From Alistipes sp. (GTDB taxonomy: Bacteria > Bacteroidota > Bacteroidia > Bacteroidales > Rikenellaceae), in assembly GCA_017936685.1 (NCBI GenBank), contig JAGBFA010000013.1, forward strand, positions 1 to 64,000: a stretch of 64,000 nucleotides of DNA. The letters run 5' to 3'. Shown here piece by piece: positions 38,174-46,611 of this stretch. Position 1 is the first letter of the stretch. Each line of letters starts with the position of its first letter. Below the pieces are notes generated by a model, which was not told where the DNA came from, made no database searches, and saw only the letters and a list, made by a program, of their open reading frames with translations. The position numbers were made by a program, and so were the translations under genes.

Positions 38174-38968
38174 TCATACCGTTTCCCCTTCATTGCTTCT
38201 CGGCCGGCGGACTATGTACAGCGGCTCGTCGCGCAGTGCGTAGCGGCGGCGGTCGTCGTCTGAGAAGCGGCGGGCATAGTGTAGCGTCTGCACCTCGAAA
38301 CCCGCTTCGCGCAGACGGTCGGCATAGTCGCGGCCGTAGACGCGGCGGTGGTCGTACTGCCCGAAAAGGCGTGTCCGCTCCTTAGGATCGGTGACGGCAG
38401 GATCTTCGAAGGTCTCTGCGCGCGCCTCATCGACGGGCGAGAGCATGATGCCCCAGCCTCCGCGGCGCATGATGCGATGCAGCTCGCGCATGGCCTGACG
38501 GTCGTCGTCGACATGTTCCAACAGGTGGTTGCATATCACCGCGTCGACCGATTCGTCGGCAAGCGGAATCTGCTGCACGTCGAAGTGCATCTGGGCCAGC
38601 GGCGAGCACAGATCGGCCGTGAGGTAGTCGCCGGTGCCTGCATATACGCGCTTGAAGCGGCGCATGAGCGATACCTCGGGTGCTATGTGCAGCAGGCGCG
38701 GCCGCGTGGTCGTAAGGTCTGTCTCGCGCTCGATCCACAGCCACAGCAGACGGTGCCGTTCGAGTGCCAGACAGCGCGGACACAGCGCGTCTTCGCGCGA
38801 GGTGACGTAGCCGTAGGGCAGAAACCTGCGCCGCCGCACGCCGCACACCGGACACTCGCGGCCGCGGCCTATGTAGAGCAGCCCGAGCAGGGGCACGCTC
38901 CACGATGCCATGCGTTGCAGCAGGCTGCGCGGTATGTGGTTGAGTATCCAGCGGACGAGTCGTTTCAT
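38174..38968 (-). CDS. SAM-dependent methyltransferase with N-terminal zinc-ribbon-like motif
   Basis: 264 residues. A four-cysteine knuckle CPVC...CPRC (about 39-65) precedes a class I Rossmann methyltransferase: LLHIAPEVSLMRRF (variant motif I), DYLTADL, FDVQQIPLADESVDAVICNHLLEHVDDD (motif IV region) and the MRRGGWGIMLSPV strand. Closest type is Methyltransf_11-like proteins next to sugar or surface-polymer genes, but here it follows xseB. Substrate unknown. Confidence 0.82.
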   Translation of the reverse strand: MKRLVRWILNHIPRSLLQRMASWSVPLLGLLYIGRGRECPVCGVRRRRFLPYGYVTSREDALCPRCLALERHRLLWLWIERETDLTTTRPRLLHIAPEVSLMRRFKRVYAGTGDYLTADLCSPLAQMHFDVQQIPLADESVDAVICNHLLEHVDDDRQAMRELHRIMRRGGWGIMLSPVDEARAETFEDPAVTDPKERTRLFGQYDHRRVYGRDYADRLREAGFEVQTLHYARRFSDDDRRRYALRDEPLYIVRRPRSNEGETV

Positions 38969-39022
38969 TGTGCTGTGGTTTATATAAGGTGCGTCGGCTG
39001 CTGCCGGTGCCGCATCGTCGGT

Positions 39023-39226
39023 CTATCTCTTTTCCGTATCGATTATTTTGCCGATCTGCTCCTCGGTCTTGCGAAGCCGCTGCCGGCAGAACTCTATCAG
39101 CTCCGTGGCGCGTTTGACCTCGGCCGCCAGCTCGTCGACCGACATCTGCTCGTCGCGAAGACGGGCGAGTATGGACTCTATCTCTGCGGCAGCCTCGTCG
39201 TATGTCATCTGCACTCTCTTTGCCAT
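39023..39226 (-). CDS. xseB: Exodeoxyribonuclease VII small subunit
   Basis: 67 residues, one helical hairpin with the family pattern MTYDEAAAEIESILARLRDEQMSVDELAAEVKRATELIEFCRQRL. XseB binds XseA to form exonuclease VII, which degrades single-stranded DNA. Start at 39226 (MAKRVQM) rather than 39247 because a promoter -7 box occupies 39245-39252. It lies 67 bases after xseA. Confidence 0.93.
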   Translation of the reverse strand: MAKRVQMTYDEAAAEIESILARLRDEQMSVDELAAEVKRATELIEFCRQRLRKTEEQIGKIIDTEKR

Positions 39227-39244
39227 AATGGTTTTATGTTTGGG

Positions 39245-39277
39245 CAAAGATAGCGGATTTGCCGCTATTATCCCAAA
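39245..39277 (-). promoter_or_regulatory. Promoter of xseB
   Basis: Minus-strand TTTG (39274-39277), 21 nt, TATCTTTG (39245-39252), lying in the short xseA-xseB gap. Confidence 0.6.
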
Positions 39278-39293
39278 TTATTCGTTATATTAC

Positions 39294-40562
39294 TCACTCT
39301 CTTTGCAGGTTCGGTTTGCCGGCGGCTGTCACCTCGGCTTGCAGACGGCCGTCCGACAGCTCTATGTCGAGCCGTGTGCCCGGACAGATAGCACCCGCCG
39401 ATGCTACGGCCTTGCCGCCGATGCGTACCACCGAGAAGCCGAGCCGCAGAATGTTGTCCACCGACCGGCTGCGTGTTATCTCTTCGGCTGCCTGCAACCG
39501 CCTGCGCCGTGCCGTGAGCAGTTGCAGAGTGTAGTCGCGCAGCCGCTCGGCCATGCTGTCGAGGCGTGCGGCGGCGGCTATCGTCGTCGAGATCGTCGCG
39601 CGGTGCAGCTCGGCCGAGCGACGCTCCAATGTCAGATGCTCGTCGTGCAGCCTGTCGGCCGTCATCTGGCGCAGCCGCTCGGCCGCGGCCTCGATCCACG
39701 CCTGCTCCGAGTCCATGCGCTCGACGAACGATGCCGCCACGGCGGTGGGCGTTTTAAGCGAGGTGTGTGCCACCATATCCACTACGCTCGTATCCTTGTC
39801 GTGGCCTATGCCTGCAAAGACGGGCAGCGGAAATTGCGCCGCGTGTGCCGCCATGCGGTAGGAGTCGAATGCCGACAGATCGCTCGCGGAGCCGCCGCCG
39901 CGGATTACGGCCACTGCGTCGAACTCCTCTTCGCGTGCCGCGATGCGTTCCAATGCCGCTATGACCGACTCTTCGGCCGCGGCACCCTGCATGACGGCTT
40001 CGAACAGCTCCGTGGAGATGTCATAGTCCGAGGAGCCTATCTCGCGCATGAAGTCGCGGTAGCCCGCAGCCGAGGCACTCGATATGACGGCTATGCGTCG
40101 CACCAGTCGCGGCAGCGGCAGCTCGCGGTTCATGTCCCACACGCCCTCCTGCTGCAACTGTCGTATGGTCTCGCGGCGGCGGCGTTCGACCTCGCCCATG
40201 GTGTATGCGGGATCGATGTCGGTTATCTGCAACGAGAAGCCGTAGACCTCGTGATACGACACTAATACCTTGGCCAATATGCGTATGCCGGCTGCGAGTG
40301 CGGCTCCGGTCTGAGCGGTGAAGTATGCCGAGATCTTGGAAAAGTGATTGCGCCAGATGACGGCACGCGCCTCGGCGCGCGGCACGCCGTCGGCCGCACC
40401 CTTCTCCACGAGGTTGATATAGCAGTGACCCGAGTAGTTGACTTTCAGTTCGGATATCTCGGCACTGATCCACACCGGCAGCGCGAACCGCTCTTCGAGC
40501 GAGGAGCGTACCATGCGTTGCAGGTCGTAGAGCGTCAGGTGTTGCTGGGGCGAGGCGGTCAT
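39294..40562 (-). CDS. xseA: Exodeoxyribonuclease VII large subunit
   Basis: 422 residues. N-terminal OB fold (LPVWISAEISELKVNYSGHCYINLVEKG, about 22-105), then the catalytic XseA domain with IAVISSASAAGYRDFMREI, VIRGGGSASDLSAFDSY, PVFAGIGHDKDTSVVD and HTSLKTPTAVAASFVERM. Forms exonuclease VII with XseB. Frame is open further upstream; ATG at 40560-40562 matches the family start and leaves 17 bases to the preceding stop. Confidence 0.95.
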   Translation of the reverse strand: MTASPQQHLTLYDLQRMVRSSLEERFALPVWISAEISELKVNYSGHCYINLVEKGAADGVPRAEARAVIWRNHFSKISAYFTAQTGAALAAGIRILAKVLVSYHEVYGFSLQITDIDPAYTMGEVERRRRETIRQLQQEGVWDMNRELPLPRLVRRIAVISSASAAGYRDFMREIGSSDYDISTELFEAVMQGAAAEESVIAALERIAAREEEFDAVAVIRGGGSASDLSAFDSYRMAAHAAQFPLPVFAGIGHDKDTSVVDMVAHTSLKTPTAVAASFVERMDSEQAWIEAAAERLRQMTADRLHDEHLTLERRSAELHRATISTTIAAAARLDSMAERLRDYTLQLLTARRRRLQAAEEITRSRSVDNILRLGFSVVRIGGKAVASAGAICPGTRLDIELSDGRLQAEVTAAGKPNLQRE

Positions 40563-40579
40563 GCTGTGCGCAGGTGTGA

Positions 40580-41134
40580 TTACATGAGTATTATGCCGGG
40601 TTCGGGCGGCAGCTGCCGTCCCTTGGGCAGGGTGAGGTTGAGCAGTCCTTCGCTTTGCACCGGACAGCCGCCGCGCATGGCGGGCTGCCACGACGGAGCT
40701 GCATCGAGCACACGCATTATGCGGCGCAGCAGCCGTTTGTCGGTGGCCTGCAATATCTCTTCGACGGCCATAGAGCCGTCTGCATCGATCGTATATCGCA
40801 GCGATACCTTGGCCGCGGGCATGTGCTCGTCCCACTCCACGCGTGCGGCCACGTAGTCGGTCAGCGAGGTCGATCCCTCGGCCTCGAACCGTGCCGGCGT
40901 GTCGTAACGCAGCGTGACGATTATCACTCCGTTGCTTGCCTGCTGTCCGTAGAGGGCTATGGTCTGCTCGTCGGCCGGCAGAGTGTCGATGCTCTCTATG
41001 TCGTTTTGCGGAATATGACGTATGCTCTGCATAGGTTCGCCGCCCACGATATAGAGGGGTGACTGTGCCGATGCGGCTGCGGCGGCGAGCAGTGCCGTGG
41101 CAGACAATAACATCTGGCGAAGTGTGTGTGACAT
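40580..41134 (-). CDS. Periplasmic protein joining a TonB-receptor plug-like motif to a TonB-C-like domain
   Basis: 184 residues. Signal peptide (1-23, ending AAASAQ). Residues 26-78 look like the core of a TonB-dependent receptor plug: PLYIVGGEPM, NDIESIDTLPADEQTIALYGQQASNGVIIVTLR. Residues about 88-180 resemble a TonB C-terminal domain (VSLRYTIDADGSMAVEEILQATDKRLLRRIMRVLDAAPSWQPAMRGG, ending PLP-like strands). There is no membrane anchor other than the signal. Upstream of xseA with a 17-base gap. Function unknown. Confidence 0.7.
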   Translation of the reverse strand: MSHTLRQMLLSATALLAAAAASAQSPLYIVGGEPMQSIRHIPQNDIESIDTLPADEQTIALYGQQASNGVIIVTLRYDTPARFEAEGSTSLTDYVAARVEWDEHMPAAKVSLRYTIDADGSMAVEEILQATDKRLLRRIMRVLDAAPSWQPAMRGGCPVQSEGLLNLTLPKGRQLPPEPGIILM

Positions 41135-41271
41135 TGTCGATGCGTTTTTATTCTTTCTGAATAACGATGCCGCCGCCGGGCATATTGCCCTCGGGCGAGC
41201 GAAAGTCCGTCATACGCCGACGACCGAGCCGTCCGTGTGGCCGCTCGGTCGTCGCGCTGTGGGAAAAGCCG

Positions 41272-42357
41272 CTACAACTCGCTCTCCTTCAATCGCTCGG
41301 CATTCTCGGCCACGATCAGATGATCGATGCAGTCCTGAATGTCGCCGTCCATGAAGGCCGACAGGTTGTAGATCGTGTAGTTGATGCGGTGGTCGGTGAT
41401 GCGTCCCTGCGGATAGTTGTAGGTGCGTATCTTGGCCGAGCGGTCGCCCGTCGAGACCATCGTCTTGCGCTTCGAGGCTATCTCGTCGAGATACTTCGAG
41501 TATTCGAGGTTGAAGATTCGTGTGCGCAGCTCCTCGAAGGCCTTGTCGGTGTTCTTCAACTGCGACTTCTGGTCCTGACACTGCACCACGATACCCGTGG
41601 GTATGTGGGTCAGACGTATGGCCGAGTAGGTGGTGTTGACCGACTGTCCGCCCGGACCCGAGGCGCAGAATATATCCTTGCGTATATCGTTCCACGACAG
41701 ATCGATGTCGAACTCCTCGGCCTCGGGCAGCACCGCCACCGATGCGGCCGAGGTGTGGACGCGTCCCTGGGTCTCGGTCTGCGGCACGCGCTGCACGCGG
41801 TGCACGCCCGACTCGTATTTCAACGTTCCGTAGACGCTCTGTCCGCTCACCTTCATCACCACCTCCTTGTAGCCGCCTGCGGCACCCTCGGAGTATGATG
41901 TGATCTCGTAACGCCAGCCCTTGGTCTCTATGTACTTGGTGTACATGCGCAGCAGATCGCCCGCGAATATGGCAGCCTCGTCGCCGCCCGTGCCGCCGCG
42001 GATCTCGACTATGGCGTTCTTGTCGTCCTGCGGATCCTTGGGTATGAGCAGCAGCTTGATCTGCTCCTCCATCTCGGCGATGCGGGGTTCCAGCTCGGCA
42101 ACCTCCTCGCGCGCTATCTCTCTGAACTCCTCGTCCTTCTCATTTGCCAGCACGTCTTTGGCCTCGGCCAGATTGGCCAGTGCCGTGCGGTACTGCTCCG
42201 AGGTGGTGACGATCGGCTCTATCTCCTTATACTCCTTGTTGAGCTGCACGAACTGCTTGACATCTGCTATCACCTCCGGGTCGGTCAGTTTCTGTCCGAT
42301 CTCCTCGTATTTGAGCTTCAGCCCGTCTAATCGTGTCAATATCGAATTATCTGCCAT
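41272..42357 (-). CDS. prfA: Peptide chain release factor 1
   Basis: 361 residues. RF1 features: stop-codon recognition PxT as RVPQTETQGRVHTSAASVAVLPE, catalytic GGQ in ASGPGGQSVNTTYSAIRLTHIPTG, C-terminal DGDIQDCIDHLIV. Releases peptides at UAA and UAG. PxT (not SPF) makes it RF1 rather than RF2. Start MADNSILTRLDG at 42357 is chosen because a strong promoter (42376-42407) overlaps the more distant ATG. Confidence 0.96.
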   Translation of the reverse strand: MADNSILTRLDGLKLKYEEIGQKLTDPEVIADVKQFVQLNKEYKEIEPIVTTSEQYRTALANLAEAKDVLANEKDEEFREIAREEVAELEPRIAEMEEQIKLLLIPKDPQDDKNAIVEIRGGTGGDEAAIFAGDLLRMYTKYIETKGWRYEITSYSEGAAGGYKEVVMKVSGQSVYGTLKYESGVHRVQRVPQTETQGRVHTSAASVAVLPEAEEFDIDLSWNDIRKDIFCASGPGGQSVNTTYSAIRLTHIPTGIVVQCQDQKSQLKNTDKAFEELRTRIFNLEYSKYLDEIASKRKTMVSTGDRSAKIRTYNYPQGRITDHRINYTIYNLSAFMDGDIQDCIDHLIVAENAERLKESEL

Positions 42358-42375
42358 GTTACTATTATTTTGCGA

Positions 42376-42407
42376 CAAAGATACGAATAAGCGAGGGCAA
42401 TGCCAAA
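42376..42407 (-). promoter_or_regulatory. Promoter of prfA
   Basis: Minus-strand TTTG (42404-42407), 20 nt, TATCTTTG (42376-42383); predicted leader of 10-15 bases. A second TATCTTTG lies at 42449-42456 inside a GTATCTT/AAGATAC hairpin. Confidence 0.75.
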
Positions 42408-42460
42408 TTTATTTGAGCATTGCCGAGCGAAAGTATCTTCGGCGAAGCCAAAGATACAAA

Positions 42461-42583
42461 TTTTTTCGTGAAAATACCGCATCTACTTCCGCTCCTTGTC
42501 GTTCGACAATGGGCAGTACACTCAGTACAGCCCATCGTCTCACTCTGTCGTCGCGTTGTATATCCGGCATTTTGACGAAAAAA
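42461..42583. repeat. Type C repeat
   Basis: TTTTTTCGTGAAAATACCGC ... GGCATTTTGACGAAAAA; centre ATGGGC-A-GTAC...GTAC-A-GCCCAT. Confidence 0.78.
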
Positions 42584-42671
42584 TGGGTTGGTGGTGCTTG
42601 GGAAACGATTTTCACTATGCTGTCATTCTGAACGAAGCAGCGCGGAGTGAACCGATGACATTATACGCTCC

Positions 42672-42785
42672 TGTCATTCTGAGGAGCGATTGAAAATCGC
42701 GACGTGAGAATCTCTCTTGGGCCGACATTTGCGATCCCGACGGCGAGACTCCCACGTCGCAACTGTGTTGCTCCTCGGAGTGACA
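42672..42785. repeat. Type A palindromic repeat (reversed) plus truncated half copy
   Basis: Outer TGTCATTCTGAGGAGC / GCTCCTCGGAGTGACA; side hairpins GCGATT-GAA-AATCGC and GCAAC-TGT-GTTGC. A truncated half element follows to 42842 (GAGACTCCTACGGTCGGGC ... CTCGGAGTGACA). Confidence 0.8.
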
Positions 42786-42876
42786 CAGTGTGTGCGGCAG
42801 AGACTCCTACGGTCGGGCAATGCCCCCCCCCTCGGAGTGACAGGCCATGCTGTCCGTAACCGCAGCCGTGGTGTGC

Positions 42877-43137
42877 CTATGGTACGGGGTCGTAGCCGCT
42901 GCCGCCCCATGGGTGACAGCGCAGCAGGCGGCGCACGGTGAGCCATGTGCCCTTGATGGGACCGTGTTTGCGCAGTGCCTCCACAGCGTATTGCGAGCAG
43001 GTGGGGGTGAAGCGGCACGAAGGCGGTTTGAGCGGCGAGATGCAGAGCTGGTAGAATCTGACCAGTGCGATCAACGGCCACGCAGCCACGCGTTTACAGC
43101 TTTGCCACAACTTCCGACAGGATCTTTGCAACGGCAT
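42877..43137 (-). CDS. yidD: Membrane protein insertion efficiency factor YidD
   Basis: 86 residues. Core [38 protein letters not shown] and ending [10 protein letters not shown] are diagnostic for YidD, an inner-membrane-associated helper of YidC-dependent insertion. Its start overlaps the rnpA 3' end by 44 bases, the usual rnpA-yidD coupling. Last gene of the ten-gene minus-strand cluster. Confidence 0.94.
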   Translation of the reverse strand: MPLQRSCRKLWQSCKRVAAWPLIALVRFYQLCISPLKPPSCRFTPTCSQYAVEALRKHGPIKGTWLTVRRLLRCHPWGGSGYDPVP

Positions 43138-43465
43138 TTTCTATGGTTTTGTATTCGTGCGCTTGTTTCGAGGAGTAGATCAGGGCAAGACGGACGGTGT
43201 GTCCTGCGGCCGCCTCGTGCAGCGGCTGTTTGCTCAGGCGGTAGGCCTCCTTGGTGCGGCGGCGCAGCAGGTTGCGCTTGACGGCGCGTTTGTGCATGCG
43301 CTTGGGCACGGAGAACATCACTTCGACTGCCGTGTCGGCCGACTCCTCCGTGAGGACGACATAGCGGAGTGGATAGACGAACCCCGACTCGCCGTCGGCG
43401 AACAGACGGCGCACGGCGGAGAGCGAACGCAGTCGCTCGTTGTGCGGCAGGGATCGGTTTGTCAT
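43094..43465 (-). CDS. rnpA: Ribonuclease P protein component
   Basis: 123 residues. Conserved [27 protein letters not shown], the RNR box that binds RNase P RNA, after an N-terminal [14 protein letters not shown] helix. Needed for tRNA 5' maturation. Here it follows hemD rather than rpmH, an order I know from Bacteroidales (hemD-rnpA-yidD). ATG at 43463-43465. Confidence 0.95.
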   Translation of the reverse strand: MTNRSLPHNERLRSLSAVRRLFADGESGFVYPLRYVVLTEESADTAVEVMFSVPKRMHKRAVKRNLLRRRTKEAYRLSKQPLHEAAAGHTVRLALIYSSKQAHEYKTIENAVAKILSEVVAKL

Positions 43466-43525
43466 CTTCGAAGATGGTGTATAACGGGCGGAGAGAGGAG
43501 GCTCTCCGCCCATATTGTGTCAGGG

Positions 43526-44389
43526 CTATTTCTTGGGCGTGGCGGAGCTGTGACGCACGCGGCTCTTTTTGGCCAGCTTCGACTGCTGTGCGCGGATAAA
43601 CTCCTCGCGTTCGGCGTCCTCCTTGTGCTCGACATCGGTAAGGTCGGCTCCGCTGGCCACGTTGTTGCAGTATATGTCGAGTGCCTTCACCATCGAGGGT
43701 GCGGCGGGCGTGGGCGCACTGGCCTTGACGTGCATGCCGGCAGCCGTTGCCGCACGCAGCGTGGCATCGCCGAAGGTGGCTATCGAGGGCAGGTCGTCGA
43801 CATTGAAGTTATCGGCCAGAGCCTTCACGTCGGAGGGCGAGTAGACCGCTATGATATCGTAGTCGGCGGGCTTCAGCTCGCTCATGTCGGCCGTGACGGT
43901 GCGTGCGAAGACCACCGGGTCGAACGTGAGTTTGAGCTTTGCCAGCGTCTCGGGCAGCTCGGGCTTGTGAGGCTCGCTAAGTGCCAGAAGGAACCGCTCG
44001 TCCTTGTGCTTTACTATAAGCTCCAAGAGCGAAGTGAAGGTGCCGTCGGCGAAGGATATCTTGCGCTTGCGGTAGACGATATATTTTTGCAGGTAGAGTG
44101 CCACGGCCTCCGTGTTGCAGATATATTTCATGGTCTCGGGAACGGTGATACGCGCCTCCTCGCAGATGCGGAAGAAGCTGTCGACGGTGGTTCGCGACGA
44201 GAATATTACGGTCGTATGATCGAGTATCTCGACGCGCTGTGCGCGAAACTCCTTCAACGATACGCCCACAACGCGTATCAGGGGCTTGTAATCTATCTCC
44301 AATTCGTGTCTTTGCGAGAAGTCGTAGAACGGCGACTTCTCCAAAATGGCAGGCTTGGGCTGCGAAACCAGTATTCGATTTACTTTCAA
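43526..44389 (-). CDS. hemD: Uroporphyrinogen-III synthase
   Basis: 287 residues if begun at TTG 44387-44389. The N-terminus KVNRILVSQPKPAILEKSPFYDF and NILDHTTVIFSSRTTVDSFFRICEE-type block match the Bacteroidales HemD-like family, followed by the second lobe (YDIIAVYSPSDVKALADNF, IATFGDATLRAA). Cyclises hydroxymethylbilane in tetrapyrrole synthesis. The TTG start has GGAG seven bases upstream and gives the family N-terminus; an ATG at 44458 would add 23 atypical residues. The charged tail (EHKEDAEREEFIRAQQSKLAKKSR) is longer than usual. Confidence 0.85.
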   Translation of the reverse strand: MKVNRILVSQPKPAILEKSPFYDFSQRHELEIDYKPLIRVVGVSLKEFRAQRVEILDHTTVIFSSRTTVDSFFRICEEARITVPETMKYICNTEAVALYLQKYIVYRKRKISFADGTFTSLLELIVKHKDERFLLALSEPHKPELPETLAKLKLTFDPVVFARTVTADMSELKPADYDIIAVYSPSDVKALADNFNVDDLPSIATFGDATLRAATAAGMHVKASAPTPAAPSMVKALDIYCNNVASGADLTDVEHKEDAEREEFIRAQQSKLAKKSRVRHSSATPKK

Positions 44390-44463
44390 CTTACAACTCC
44401 GTTTTAAATTAAAAATCACTTCGTTGCGACCGTCCGCCGTCGACGGCCCGGATCGCATGTGGC

Positions 44464-45342
44464 CTATTGCAGATCGGCTGCTATGAGACATATCGTACTA
44501 ACGGGCAACACAATGACACTGCAAAGGTACAAAAACCAATACAAAATCGAAATTTTTTTGTTCGTAAAGAACATAAAAGTCTCTTTTATATATAGTATGC
44601 ATACAAATCCTATTCCCATTACGGATAGTATGACCCATATGGAGGATCTGTCGCCGGTGCCGAGCAGCATCGTTGCCGTCAGCGGAAAGAGCAGCAGTGC
44701 TCCGGCGGCGAAGAATACGTAGGTTATGTTGCCCAAACGCTTGACATCAGTGCTTTGGCATACCCATGCGACGACTCTGTGCAGCAGCAGCTGCCACAGG
44801 CAGATGGCGACGACGGCTGCCGTGGCGGCAATCGGAGCGGCCGAGCGAATGGAGTCCGGAATGGCGGCGGCATCGGCACCGAGGATAAGATCGGCAGCCC
44901 TGACCATGACCATAGCCGAGAGCAGGGTGCTGAACAGCGTTATGCCGCCCATGGAGCGGGATATGATCGGGTTGTCGGACTCCTCGACGATCGAGGGGTC
45001 GGCTCCGCCGCTGTGGAATATCGCCCCGACTATGGCCCGCATGTGTCCGGCCGAGCGCAGCAGTATGGCCATATAGGCAGCTAAGAGTATTACGACCGAT
45101 ACTTGAAACACTGTCGAGTCGGTGAGGCGAGTGCCGATATCGGCAGCGGGCGCGGTCTGCGTCAAGGCCACCGACTCCGTCCCGAATACCTCTGCGGGCA
45201 CGGCCTGCCGCCATGCCTGTTCTCCGGCCGCGGGCAACGCCTCGCCCGAGAGCAGCTCTGTCTGGCTGCCGAAGATGTCGACAGCCGAGACCACGTGCAG
45301 CGAGTCGACGGTCTGGGCGGTTATGTCCGGCGAGCTATTCAT
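44464..45342 (-). CDS. DUF4271 integral membrane protein
   Basis: 292 residues. A polar N-terminal part of about 80 residues, then about seven to eight membrane helices (for example VSVVILLAAYMAILL, GGITLFSTLLSAMVMV, ATAAVVAICLWQLLL, WVILSVMGIGFVCILYIKET). Typical of DUF4271, a Bacteroidetes-only family usually next to hemD. Start overlaps the histidine kinase stop by eight bases, so the genes are translationally coupled. Function unknown. Confidence 0.83.
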   Translation of the reverse strand: MNSSPDITAQTVDSLHVVSAVDIFGSQTELLSGEALPAAGEQAWRQAVPAEVFGTESVALTQTAPAADIGTRLTDSTVFQVSVVILLAAYMAILLRSAGHMRAIVGAIFHSGGADPSIVEESDNPIISRSMGGITLFSTLLSAMVMVRAADLILGADAAAIPDSIRSAAPIAATAAVVAICLWQLLLHRVVAWVCQSTDVKRLGNITYVFFAAGALLLFPLTATMLLGTGDRSSIWVILSVMGIGFVCILYIKETFMFFTNKKISILYWFLYLCSVIVLPVSTICLIAADLQ

Positions 45343-46585
45343 TGTCTTGCAGGCGTTTGAGTGTTACGCGTATGGTGGTGCCCTTGCCCGGCTCCGACCT
45401 CACGACGGCGATCCTGCCGCTGTGATACTCCTCGACGATGCGGCGCGAGAGCGACAGTCCGAGTCCCCAGCCGCGTGTCTTGGTGGTGAACCCGGGGTTG
45501 AATATCTTGTTCCAGTTGCTCTTGGGGATACCCTTGCCCGTATCGCGCACCTCCACATATACGCTGCGCTCGTTCTCGCCGACGAAAACGTCGATGCTGC
45601 CGTGACCCTGCAATGCGTCCAATGCGTTTTTCAGCAGGTTCTCGATGACCCACTCGAACAGAGCCGAGTTGATCTGGGCGCGTATGGGGGCTATGGCCAG
45701 ACCGTTGTAGGAGAGGGTGACGTTGCGCGGTATGCGCTTGCGGAAATACATCACCGTGTCGCCCACCGTTTCGTTGATGTTGGTGGCTGTGAGCATCGTC
45801 TCAGAGCCGATCTTCGAGAAGCGGTCGACGATCTTCATCAGGTGCGCCAGGTCCTTGCTCATCTCCTCGACGGCCATCTGGTCGACGTCCTGGCTGCGCA
45901 GATACTCCACCCAGCCTAAGAGCGATGAGGTGGGCGTGCCCAGCTGGTGCGCCGTCTCCTTGGCCAGTCCCACCCACACGCGGTTCTGCTCGTTCTGCTT
46001 GGTCGACGAGAAGGCTATGTAGGTGAATACGGCGAATATGAGAATGATAAGCAGCTGCACGTATGGGAAGTATATGAGCGAATTGACGGGCGATTCGGTT
46101 ATATACTCCATGAAGCGCGAGTGTCCGTAGTAGATCGTATAGTAGCGGTTGGAGAAGTTGTAGCGGACGATGATGGGTTTGTTGCTGTCGGCCATGCGCT
46201 CGATGGCGCGGCGCAGTTCGTCGGCATCGGCCGTGGTCGAGGCGGGCAGATTGGAGATCACCACGTTGAGGTATTCGTCGGTGATGACGAACGGCACGTT
46301 GGTATGCCGCACTAAATTGGCGAACAGATCGGCGTTGTAGACCAGCTCGCCGTAGATGTTGCTCGTCGAACGCAGTATGTCGGCCCACAGCTCGACGCCG
46401 TTGCGCTCGGCCACGCGCAGCTCCTCGATCGTGCGCTCCTCGTTGCGGTGCAGCTCGGCCGTGACCATAAGCGTGTAGAAGACCGACAGCGCGGCCAGCA
46501 CCAAGCCTATGATGATGACCGCCGTGCGTCTCCTGATGGAGAAGATCTTTTGCGACAGATCGAATTGACGGAAAAAGCGGCGCAT
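45335..46585 (-). CDS. Membrane sensor histidine kinase (no partner regulator nearby)
   Basis: 416 residues. Membrane helix 1 (about 22-44), periplasmic sensor domain (45-170), membrane helix 2 (about 172-192), then HisKA with phosphoacceptor in AKETAHQLGTPTSSLLGWVEYL and HATPase with N box NLLKNALDALQG, G1 DTGKGIP and G2 RGWGLGLSLSRRIVEEY. Autophosphorylates and signals to a response regulator, but none is encoded in this window. Sits between the S41 protease and DUF4271 gene. Confidence 0.93.
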   Translation of the reverse strand: MRRFFRQFDLSQKIFSIRRRTAVIIIGLVLAALSVFYTLMVTAELHRNEERTIEELRVAERNGVELWADILRSTSNIYGELVYNADLFANLVRHTNVPFVITDEYLNVVISNLPASTTADADELRRAIERMADSNKPIIVRYNFSNRYYTIYYGHSRFMEYITESPVNSLIYFPYVQLLIILIFAVFTYIAFSSTKQNEQNRVWVGLAKETAHQLGTPTSSLLGWVEYLRSQDVDQMAVEEMSKDLAHLMKIVDRFSKIGSETMLTATNINETVGDTVMYFRKRIPRNVTLSYNGLAIAPIRAQINSALFEWVIENLLKNALDALQGHGSIDVFVGENERSVYVEVRDTGKGIPKSNWNKIFNPGFTTKTRGWGLGLSLSRRIVEEYHSGRIAVVRSEPGKGTTIRVTLKRLQDNE

Positions 46586-46611
46586 ATCCGGCGTGGTTTA
46601 TCGGTGGAGTG

